In this document: positions 1 to 6,700 of the stretch, piece after piece
How positions within the stretch are numbered: position 1 is the stretch's first letter
Layout of the letters: every line of letters begins with the position of its first letter
Assembly: GCF_001956695.1 (NCBI RefSeq)
Contig: NZ_CP019070.1
Coordinates: 434,001-498,000, forward strand
From: Poseidonibacter parvus
GTDB taxonomy: Bacteria > Campylobacterota > Campylobacteria > Campylobacterales > Arcobacteraceae
Length of the DNA stretch: 64,000 nucleotides
Direction: 5' to 3'
Made by a program: the position numbers and the translations under genes
The notes under the pieces: model-generated
Seen by the model: the letters and a program-made list of their open reading frames with translations, nothing else
Database searches by the model: none
What the model was told of the DNA's origin: nothing

Positions 1-1
1 T

Positions 2-184
2 GAGAGTATTAAAATTGAGAGTATTTTAGGTACAAGCTTTGATGTCGAAGTAGACTCAACATTAAAGTACTCGGATTTTGATGCTATTATCCCTAAAGTT
101 AGCGGGAATGCAAATATTACAGGTGAACATACATTTTTAATTGATGAAAATGATGAGTTGAAACATGGATTTTTTTTAAGATAA
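2..184 (+). CDS. Proline racemase / 4-hydroxyproline epimerase family, C-terminal fragment (cut by window start)
   Basis: The window opens inside a reading frame that ends with TAA at 184. About 60 residues are visible. They include the segments IIPKVSGNANITGEHTF and DENDELKHGFFL, which match the conserved C-terminal end of the proline racemase superfamily (typically IPEV-G-A-ITG and D-DPL--GF). The family includes proline racemase, 4-hydroxyproline 2-epimerase and trans-3-hydroxyproline dehydratase, and this fragment cannot separate them. The GntR gene starts 12 bp downstream and the window goes on into putA, so a role in proline or hydroxyproline breakdown is likely. The catalytic cysteines lie outside the window. 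Confidence 0.75.
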   Translation, partial: ESIKIESILGTSFDVEVDSTLKYSDFDAIIPKVSGNANITGEHTFLIDENDELKHGFFLR

Positions 185-196
185 CAAGGAAATAAG

Positions 197-835
197 ATGC
201 AAGAGAATAATTTATCAGTAAAAGCATATAAAATATTAGAAGAGTTAATTGTAACTTTAAAATTAGAACCTGGTAAAACCTATTCTGAAAAAGAATTAAT
301 GGCTCTATCTGATATTAGTAGAACACCTCTTCGAGAAGCCTTATTAAAATTATCAAATGAATCTCTACTTAATATTATTCCTAGACGTGGAATTGAAATA
401 TCTGATATTAATATGGCTAATCAATTATCTATTTTAGAAACAAGAAGAGTATTAGATAATCTTCTTATTTCAAAAGCTACTAAGTATGCTACTACATTAG
501 AAAAAAATAAAATACTTGATTTTAAAAAACATATGATTGAAGCTGTTGAAAAAAAAGATGTAATTGAGTATTTACGAAATGATAAACAATTAGATCAAAC
601 AATATTTGAAACGGCAAGAAACGAATATGCAGCAAATGCTACGGCTCCTTTACATATCAGAAGTAGAAGGTTTTGGTATTATTTTAAAGGAAGTGATGAT
701 TTAGAAGCTTCTGCAAAGGTTCATATGGATTTAATAGATGCCATTGTTGCATCTAATGAAGAAAAAGCAATTGAACTTTCTGATAAGATAATAAACAATC
801 TAGTTGAAGTAGTTAAAAAATATATGAATATCTAA
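197..835 (+). CDS. GntR-family transcriptional regulator (FadR/FCD type)
   Basis: The 212-residue protein has an N-terminal winged helix-turn-helix at about residues 5-70. It contains SRTPLREALLKL and the wing IIPRRGIEIS, both hallmarks of GntR proteins. The all-helical C-terminal half (about 80-205) fits an FCD ligand-binding domain. It starts 12 bp after the epimerase-like gene, behind an AAGGAA ribosome site, so the two are probably co-transcribed. By family and context it is likely a repressor that responds to a hydroxyproline- or proline-derived metabolite. The ligand is inference; the family call is firm. Confidence 0.88.
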   Translation: MQENNLSVKAYKILEELIVTLKLEPGKTYSEKELMALSDISRTPLREALLKLSNESLLNIIPRRGIEISDINMANQLSILETRRVLDNLLISKATKYATTLEKNKILDFKKHMIEAVEKKDVIEYLRNDKQLDQTIFETARNEYAANATAPLHIRSRRFWYYFKGSDDLEASAKVHMDLIDAIVASNEEKAIELSDKIINNLVEVVKKYMNI

Positions 836-1123
836 GAACTATTTAACTTAAACTTATAGAATTCTTTTTATATTTATTAATAAGAATTCAACTACTATAT
901 CATTCCCTCAATATTTCATTTATTTTCACTTTAATTTATAACTATTCTACTCTTAACATAGCATTAAAATAGCATTTGCAATTTATTTGTAAAATTGCGT
1001 AATTTTTAGACAATTTAAGCTAATATATTAAGTTTTAATTAAGTTTCACTGTGAAATAATGATTAAAGAAAAAAAGGTACTACTTTAAGTAGTACTAAAA
1101 AATACACATAAAAAGTTATAAAA
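836..1123 (+). promoter_or_regulatory. Leader of RHH cassette 1: AGCAT direct repeat and palindromic operator-like site
   Basis: This 288-bp stretch has no gene. At 960-975 AGCAT is repeated with an 11-bp period (AGCAT-TAAAAT-AGCAT). A 7-bp inverted repeat with a 7-nt spacer spans 978-998 (GCAATTT/AAATTGC). At 1077-1095 there is a perfect 19-bp palindrome with 9-bp arms (GTACTACTT/AAGTAGTAC), followed by CTAAAAAATAC. The AGCAT repeat and a palindrome followed by CTAAAAAATA recur at nearly the same distances before the second cassette at 12.4 kb. The palindrome is a plausible autoregulatory operator for the RHH protein; that role is inference. Confidence 0.55.
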
Positions 1124-1363
1124 ATGGCAAAGCAAAAATATAAAAGAACAGTTATTCAAAAAGTTATAAATAATCATTTAAAAAGTAATAAAAGAGAAGT
1201 TTCTCAACTTACTGTAAAGATTGATAAAAGACTGGATAACGCACTTTTAGTTTTATCTACATCTTTAAATATTTCTAAAAATAAACTAATAGAAGATATT
1301 TTATTTGAAAGTGGTATTTTAGATGAAGTAGATGAAAATTTTGTTGGAGATAACAATGAATAG
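1124..1363 (+). CDS. Small ribbon-helix-helix-like protein (cassette 1)
   Basis: A 79-residue basic protein. Residues about 27-66 (SQLTVKIDKRLDNALLVLS, then SLNISKNKLIEDIL) have the strand-helix-helix pattern of an RHH/MetJ-Arc DNA-binding fold, in which a short strand leads into two helices with an SKNKLI turn. It is paralogous to the protein at 12397-12633; the core SLNISKNKLIEDI is identical. No strong ribosome site precedes its ATG. Its end overlaps the next gene by 8 bp, which implies translational coupling. It is likely a DNA-binding regulator of its own cassette and perhaps of the transporter operon that follows. A toxin-antitoxin role is an alternative. Confidence 0.7.
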   Translation: MAKQKYKRTVIQKVINNHLKSNKREVSQLTVKIDKRLDNALLVLSTSLNISKNKLIEDILFESGILDEVDENFVGDNNE

Positions 1364-2015
1364 TTTCCCATCACAAGATGAAGTAGTAGAAGCAGTTTTA
1401 ACAGGTATTAAAACTGCTAAGTCAAATTATAGTTTTTGGACTGCTGATGATATTTATTTATCATATGCACCTCCAAAATTCTTGACTATACATGTATCTC
1501 AAGAAATAGCAAAACTAAGTCCTGCTCCAGAAATTTTTATTGATGCAACAATTGCTGATATATTAAGATGTTCTCTTCCTAAAAGAGATGCATTTAAGTG
1601 GTTTATGGCAGAGAATAATATTGCTCAAGATGTAATTTGTTTAACACTAGATGAAAGATTTGAACATAAAAGTGATAATGATTCTATTTCAAAAGTTATT
1701 ATGAGTATAAGAAATGGTGTAAGAAACGCACAAGCTGAATATAAAGATGATATAGAGTTAATGTGTAAATTACTTCAAAGAGAACAAAGGGATGAATCTA
1801 CATTAGACTATGGAGTTTTTGCTTTTTACTTAGATATTTCAAATACTGCAAGAAAAAAAAGCGAAAAAAGATTAGAAGAAATTATTGAAGCATTTAATAA
1901 GATTGTAGCTTCACATAAAAATTTAAAATCAAGTTTTAAAGGAGGCGATATTAACAAGATTGATAATGTTGGCGAATGGTGTGTTGGGTGTTATATTATT
2001 GAACCAACGGTTTAA
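1356..2015 (+). CDS. Conserved protein of unknown function paired with RHH protein (cassette 1)
   Basis: I do not recognise this family. The ATG at 1356 is preferred over one at 1332 because GGAGA lies just before it and the paralogue at 12633 starts at the matching residue (MNPFP versus MNSFP). The 219-residue protein appears cytosolic: no signal peptide or membrane segment. Blocks conserved with its paralogue are YLSYAP, SQEI, PEIFIDATIAD, TLDERF, IRNGVRN/VRNGVRN, VFAFYLDISN, GGDIN and GEW-VGCY. Such strong, evenly spread conservation suggests an enzyme or ligand-sensing fold. It overlaps the RHH gene by 8 bp and lies 37 bp before livK, so it may act with the RHH protein to sense an amino-acid signal. 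Confidence 0.75.
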   Translation: MNSFPSQDEVVEAVLTGIKTAKSNYSFWTADDIYLSYAPPKFLTIHVSQEIAKLSPAPEIFIDATIADILRCSLPKRDAFKWFMAENNIAQDVICLTLDERFEHKSDNDSISKVIMSIRNGVRNAQAEYKDDIELMCKLLQREQRDESTLDYGVFAFYLDISNTARKKSEKRLEEIIEAFNKIVASHKNLKSSFKGGDINKIDNVGEWCVGCYIIEPTV

Positions 2016-2052
2016 ATAATATAAGAAATTTAATTCAAACTAAGGAGAAAAT

Positions 2053-3174
2053 ATGAATTTTAAAAAATTAACAGGTGCTTTAGCACTAAGTGCGGTAGTT
2101 GCTAGTTCACTAGTTGCTGCAGATACTGTAAAGATAGGTGTTCAAGCGCCAATTACTGGTAAGTATGCAAATGAAGGTCAAAGTATTGAAAACTTTGTTA
2201 AGTTAATTGTAGATGAAAAAAATGCAGCTGGTGGACTTTTAGGTAAACAAATTGAAGTTGTTACTTGTGATGATGAAGCTAAAGCTCAAAAAGCTGCTGT
2301 TTGTGCTAAGAAATTAGTAAATGAGGGTGTATTTGCTGTAATTGGTTCTTATACTTCAGGAGCAACAGAAGCTGCTCAAACTACATACTATAGAAACAAA
2401 GTTTTACAAACTTCTGATGGTACAAGTGATTCTTTAATTTCTAAAAAATACTGGACTTTCTTTAGAAATTCATTTCCAAACTCATCACAAAGTGATTTTA
2501 CAGCTGATTACTTTGTAAATGTAAAAAAATATCAAAGAATTGTTGTTTTATCTGATTACTCTTCTTATTCTGCTGGACTAGGTGATTCAACTGAAGCATC
2601 TACAAAAGCACTTGGCGGGAATGTAATCTTTAGAGGAAAAGTTAAATCAGGAACTCAAAACTTTACAGCAGTTTTAACAAAAATTAAAGCAATGAAACCA
2701 GATGTTATTTATTACTCAGGTTACTATACTGATGGTGGACTTATCCGTGCACAACAAGAGCAATTAGAAATTGATGCTGACTTTGTTGGTGGAGATTCAA
2801 ATGATAACCCTGATTTTGTTAAATTAGCAGGAAAATCAGCTGAAGGTACAGTTTTAATTAACTTTCCAACTCCAGAAATTTTACCATATCCTGAAGCTAA
2901 AAAATATTTAGCGGCATATAAAGCTAGATTTAAAATGGACCCTCCATCAATTTGGCCTGTTACAAATGCTGATGGATTAAGAGCTGTTATTGAAGGTGTT
3001 GAAAAAACTAACTCTTTTGATACTAAAAAAATCTCTGATTATATTAGATCTACAATGAAAGATTTCCCAGGAATTACAGGACCATTTAACATTAGAGAAG
3101 ATGGTGAAAGAGTAGGTGCTAAATTTGTTGTATATAATATGAAAAATGATGGTACTAAAGAAGTAGTAAAATAA
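2053..3174 (+). CDS. livK: ABC transporter periplasmic amino-acid binding protein (LivK/HAAT type)
   Basis: The 373-residue protein begins with a signal peptide (about residues 1-23, ending near SSLVAA). The mature part starts DTVKIGVQAPITGKYANEGQ, the classic opening of the type I periplasmic binding fold used by Liv-type hydrophobic amino acid transporters. A strong AAGGAG site precedes the ATG. It heads a five-gene operon with two permeases and two ATPases. Because putA follows and arginine/ornithine catabolism lies nearby, the substrate may be proline or another catabolised amino acid rather than leucine. The symbol marks the family only. Confidence 0.85.
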   Translation: MNFKKLTGALALSAVVASSLVAADTVKIGVQAPITGKYANEGQSIENFVKLIVDEKNAAGGLLGKQIEVVTCDDEAKAQKAAVCAKKLVNEGVFAVIGSYTSGATEAAQTTYYRNKVLQTSDGTSDSLISKKYWTFFRNSFPNSSQSDFTADYFVNVKKYQRIVVLSDYSSYSAGLGDSTEASTKALGGNVIFRGKVKSGTQNFTAVLTKIKAMKPDVIYYSGYYTDGGLIRAQQEQLEIDADFVGGDSNDNPDFVKLAGKSAEGTVLINFPTPEILPYPEAKKYLAAYKARFKMDPPSIWPVTNADGLRAVIEGVEKTNSFDTKKISDYIRSTMKDFPGITGPFNIREDGERVGAKFVVYNMKNDGTKEVVK

Positions 3175-3191
3175 GTAAGGGATAGACAAAT

Positions 3192-4094
3192 ATGGATACT
3201 TTTCTTCAACAGTTAATCAATGGTTTAACAGTAGGAAGTTTGTATGCATTAGTAGCCTTAGGTTATACAATGGTTTACGGTGTGATGAAGTTAATCAACT
3301 TCGCACACGGTGACCTTGTTGCCTTTTCTGCTTATGTAGGACTTACTATTTTTACTCAATTTTATGGTTCAAATGCATTGTCTTTAGTGAATATTGTAAT
3401 AGTATTTTCATTAACAGCAATTGTGGTGGCTTTTGTGGGTGTTCTTCTTGAGCGTCTTGCATACAGACCTTTAAGAACGGCACCAAGATTAAGTGCTGTT
3501 GTTTCAGCACTTGGAGCTTCACTTGTTATTCAAAATGGAATTATGTTAATTTGGGGACCAAATATGGAGATTTTCCCTGCTGATGTATTCCCCTCAACAT
3601 CTTGGAACTTTGGTGGAGTAATTATTTCATTTACACAATTAGTGATTTTAGCACTATCTGCTGTTTTAATGGTTTCATTATATATTTTTATTAATAAAAC
3701 AAAAATGGGTACAGCAATTAGAGCAACTGCAATTGATCAAGATGCTGCAAAATTAATGGGAATTAATGTTAATAGAATTATTATGATTATATTTATTGTA
3801 GGTTCTATGTTAGGTGCAATTGGTGGTCTGTTTATTGGTATGTATTACCGAGGTCTAACATTTGATATGGGATGGCTTTATGGTTTAAATGCTTTTATTG
3901 CAGCAATTATAGGTGGTATTGGTTCAATTCCAGGAGCAATGCTAGGTGGGCTTTTACTTGGATTATTTAATGCAATGATTTCAGGTTATATTTCAACAGA
4001 ATGGGCAGAAACATTTACCTTTATTTTACTAATTGTAATTTTAATTGTAAAACCAACTGGACTTCTTGGTGAAAAAACAGCGGAGAAAGTATAA
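3192..4094 (+). CDS. livH: ABC transporter permease, LivH type
   Basis: A 300-residue integral membrane protein with about eight hydrophobic segments. The N-terminal LINGLTVGSLYALVALGYTM and the following GVMKLINFAHGD are hallmark LivH motifs, and IRATAIDQDAAKLMGIN is the cytoplasmic coupling loop that contacts the ATPases. It follows livK after 17 bp, and its stop codon overlaps the start of livM by one base (TAATG), so the genes are translationally coupled. It forms the inner-membrane channel together with the LivM-type permease. Confidence 0.9.
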   Translation: MDTFLQQLINGLTVGSLYALVALGYTMVYGVMKLINFAHGDLVAFSAYVGLTIFTQFYGSNALSLVNIVIVFSLTAIVVAFVGVLLERLAYRPLRTAPRLSAVVSALGASLVIQNGIMLIWGPNMEIFPADVFPSTSWNFGGVIISFTQLVILALSAVLMVSLYIFINKTKMGTAIRATAIDQDAAKLMGINVNRIIMIIFIVGSMLGAIGGLFIGMYYRGLTFDMGWLYGLNAFIAAIIGGIGSIPGAMLGGLLLGLFNAMISGYISTEWAETFTFILLIVILIVKPTGLLGEKTAEKV

Positions 4095-5059
4095 TGAATA
4101 AAACTACAGGAATTGCTACTTTATTTATAGTAGTTATGGCAGTTTTTCCATTTATAGTTGATTCTGCTTGGTTAAGTATTGGTATTACATTTTTAGTATT
4201 TGCAGTAGTTGCTTTTTCTCAAGATATTATTTTAGGTCGTGCTGGTATTTTTAATATGGGTCATGCAATCTTCTTTGGAATGGGAGCATATACAACTGCT
4301 ATTTTAAATGTACATTTTGGTTTAGAAATTATTGCAACTATTCCTTTTGCAATCATAATTCCAGCTATATTTTCAATTTTACTAGCTGGTCCAATTATTC
4401 ATTTAAGAGGTGATTATTTATTAGTTGCAACTATTGGATTTAATATCATATTTGAACAAGTTTTATCAAATGATGTATTTGGTTTAACAGGTGGTCCAAA
4501 TGGTATTTTTGGTATTGATGTAGTTAGAATCTTCGGTTATGAATTATTTTCAGATACAGCAATTTATTATTTAGCATTTGGTTTATTAGTTCTTACATTA
4601 CTAATTATAAGAAACCTAGATACTTCAGCTTATGGAAGAGCTTTATACTATATTCATAAAGATGAAATAGCTGCTAAATCTATGGGAATAAATGTTTCAT
4701 ATTATAAACTATTTGCTTTTGCTTTAGGAGCTGCGATTGCTGGAGCTGCTGGAAGTGTGTTTGCTATTCAGTATTCAGCTGTAAGTCCTGAGTCATTTAA
4801 CTTTATGCAATCAGTTATGTTCTTTGCTATTGTACTTGTAGGTGGATCAGCTTCACTTCCTGGAATTATTATAGGAACATTTGTAATGTTTGTATTGCCT
4901 GAGTTATTTACAGAGTTTAAAGAATCAAGATATTTAATTTTTGGTGCAGCAATGGTATTAACAATGATTTTAAGACCTAATGGTGTATGGCCAGCTAAGT
5001 TTGGAAATATTCCAAAGTTCTTAAAGAAAAAAGTAACTAAAGAAGAAGGGGCAAAATAA
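4094..5059 (+). CDS. livM: ABC transporter permease, LivM type
   Basis: A 321-residue multi-spanning protein. It shows the LivM-type segments DIILGRAGIFNMGHAIFFG near the N terminus and GRALYYIHKDEIAAKSMGIN as the ATPase-contact loop. The C terminus is a short basic cytoplasmic tail (FLKKKVTKEEGAK). It overlaps livH and livG by one base each through TAATG junctions. Together with LivH it forms the heterodimeric permease of the amino-acid importer. Confidence 0.9.
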   Translation: MNKTTGIATLFIVVMAVFPFIVDSAWLSIGITFLVFAVVAFSQDIILGRAGIFNMGHAIFFGMGAYTTAILNVHFGLEIIATIPFAIIIPAIFSILLAGPIIHLRGDYLLVATIGFNIIFEQVLSNDVFGLTGGPNGIFGIDVVRIFGYELFSDTAIYYLAFGLLVLTLLIIRNLDTSAYGRALYYIHKDEIAAKSMGINVSYYKLFAFALGAAIAGAAGSVFAIQYSAVSPESFNFMQSVMFFAIVLVGGSASLPGIIIGTFVMFVLPELFTEFKESRYLIFGAAMVLTMILRPNGVWPAKFGNIPKFLKKKVTKEEGAK

Positions 5060-5844
5060 TGGAATATGTATTAGAGATTGAAAATGTTTCAAAGTTTTTC
5101 CACGGTTTGGTTGCAATTGATGATTTAACTATTAAAGTAAAACCTGGTCAAATTTATGGAATTATTGGTCCCAATGGTGCTGGTAAAACGACACTTTTTA
5201 ACTGTGTTACAGGTATTTATACTCCTGAAAAAGGAAGTATTAAATATAAAGGTGAAAATATTACAGGGATGGAACCTCATAAAATTGCTCAAAGAGGAGT
5301 TTTAAGAACATTCCAAAATATTAGACTATTTAAAGAGATGAGTGTTGCTGAAAATATTATTGCAGGAACACATACAAAATCAACTCAAAAATGGTACCAC
5401 TCAATTGTTCATACTCCAGCATATAAAAAAGATGAATTAAAATCTTGGAAAAAAGTTGAAGAACTAATGGAGTTTTTTGGTTTAAGTACTTTTGCAGATA
5501 CTCCCGCTGGAGATTTGTCTTATGGAAATCAAAGAAAAATTGAAATGGCAAGAGCACTTGCAGCTGATCCTGAAATTTTAATTTTAGATGAACCAGCAGC
5601 TGGACTTAATGAAAATGAAACAATTGAGTTAACAAATATTATCTTAAAGATTAAAGAAATGGGTCTTGGGATTATGATGATTGAACATGATATGGAAATG
5701 GTAATGAAATTAACAGATTACATCACTGTTATTAACTTTGGAAAAGAGATTTCTCAAGGTGAACCTTCATTTGTTCAAGATGATCCAAGAGTTATTGAAG
5801 CATATATTGGAACTGATGATGAAGATGAAGAGGAGGAATCATAA
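5059..5844 (+). CDS. livG: ABC transporter ATPase, LivG type
   Basis: A 261-residue ATPase. Walker A is GPNGAGKTT (about residues 37-45), the signature is LSYGNQRKIEMARAL, Walker B is ILILDEPAAGL and the switch histidine is in MIEHDMEMV. The signature has SYGNQ in place of SGGQ, as is usual for LivG proteins. The C terminus ends in an acidic run (DDEDEEEES), which is slightly unusual. TAATG overlaps join it to livM and livF. It powers amino-acid uptake as a heterodimer with LivF. Confidence 0.9.
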   Translation: MEYVLEIENVSKFFHGLVAIDDLTIKVKPGQIYGIIGPNGAGKTTLFNCVTGIYTPEKGSIKYKGENITGMEPHKIAQRGVLRTFQNIRLFKEMSVAENIIAGTHTKSTQKWYHSIVHTPAYKKDELKSWKKVEELMEFFGLSTFADTPAGDLSYGNQRKIEMARALAADPEILILDEPAAGLNENETIELTNIILKIKEMGLGIMMIEHDMEMVMKLTDYITVINFGKEISQGEPSFVQDDPRVIEAYIGTDDEDEEEES

Positions 5845-6566
5845 TGGTTAATAATGAAGTATTATTAGATATAAAAGACCTTCACGTATCTTATGGAGCA
5901 ATTACTGCTATTAAAGGTATTAATATTCAAGTTAAACGTGGTGAAGTTGTAACAATTCTTGGTGCTAATGGTGCTGGTAAAACGACAACTTTACAAACTA
6001 TATCTGGACTTTTAAAAGCAAAATCTGGATCTATTGTTTTTGATAAAAATGATATAACAAAATGTGAAGCACATGATATCGTATCTTTAGGAATGTCTCA
6101 TTCTCCAGAAGGAAGAAGAGTTTTTGGAATCTTAACAGTAGAAGAAAATCTTATGATGGGTGCATATACATTAAAAGATCATGATAAAGAGACATTAGAA
6201 TGGATTTATGACATTCTTCCAAGACTTAAAGAGCGACGAAAGCAACTTGCAGGAACGCTTTCAGGTGGAGAGCAACAAATGTTAGCAATTGGTAGGGCAA
6301 TTATGTCTAAACCAAAACTATTAATCCTTGATGAACCATCACTTGGATTAGCACCAATTTTAATTAAAGGTATTTTCAAAGCAGTTAAAGAAATCGCGCA
6401 AAGCGGTGTAACTGTTTTATTAGTAGAACAAAATGCAAAGGCTGCTTTAAAATTAGCAGATAGAGCGTATGTACTTGAAGTAGGTAAAATTACTCATGAA
6501 GGTACAGCAGAAGAATTGTTAAATTCTAAGACAATTCAAGAAGCATATTTAGGAAAAAAACATTAG
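5844..6566 (+). CDS. livF: ABC transporter ATPase, LivF type
   Basis: A 240-residue ATPase with Walker A GANGAGKTT, signature LSGGEQQMLAIGRA and Walker B LLILDEPSLGL, followed by LLVEQNAKAAL, which is typical of LivF. It is the last gene of the transporter operon. A structured RNA begins about 20 bp after its stop and precedes putA. No strong terminator was seen between them, so transporter transcripts may read into putA. Confidence 0.9.
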   Translation: MVNNEVLLDIKDLHVSYGAITAIKGINIQVKRGEVVTILGANGAGKTTTLQTISGLLKAKSGSIVFDKNDITKCEAHDIVSLGMSHSPEGRRVFGILTVEENLMMGAYTLKDHDKETLEWIYDILPRLKERRKQLAGTLSGGEQQMLAIGRAIMSKPKLLILDEPSLGLAPILIKGIFKAVKEIAQSGVTVLLVEQNAKAALKLADRAYVLEVGKITHEGTAEELLNSKTIQEAYLGKKH

Positions 6567-6586
6567 ATAACAAAACCATTGAAGAA

Positions 6587-6694
6587 AAGTAGCATAAGGG
6601 GATTTACTTGGCGGCATATCCCCTTAGTTTCTAGACAAAAAAGCCTGTCTGTAAGCTACTTGAAATTTATTTAAAAACAAATTAATTTTAAGGA
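6587..6694 (+). ncRNA. Candidate riboswitch-like structured leader upstream of putA (element A)
   Basis: The sequence folds as a three-way junction. P1 pairs 6587-6593 (AAGTAGC) with 6655-6661 (GCTACTT). P2 pairs 6596-6603 (AAGGGGAT) with 6618-6625 (ATCCCCTT) around a 14-nt loop that contains ACTTGGCGGCAT. P3 pairs 6633-6637 (AGACA) with 6646-6650 (TGTCT), with loop AAAAAGCC. The GGC of loop 2 could pair with the GCC of loop 3. The 3' strand of P1 runs into CTTGAAATT (6659-6667), which can pair with AATTTTAAG (6684-6692) and so mask the AAGGA ribosome site at 6690-6694. P1 formation and ribosome-site masking are therefore mutually exclusive. A related element lies before ctlX. I cannot match it to a known riboswitch class. 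Confidence 0.72.
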
Positions 6695-6700
6695 TTAAAA

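Noticed and set aside
1124-2015. Firm call of the RHH cassette as a toxin-antitoxin system
   Set aside because: Order and overlap would fit, but the partner has no known toxin motif, is larger than most toxins, and both copies sit before amino-acid operons.
6587-6661. Purine riboswitch before putA
   Set aside because: The three-way junction and kissing-loop look are similar and the P2-P3 joint has GTTTCT, but the P3-P1 joint lacks the purine core and copy B keeps none of the core bases.
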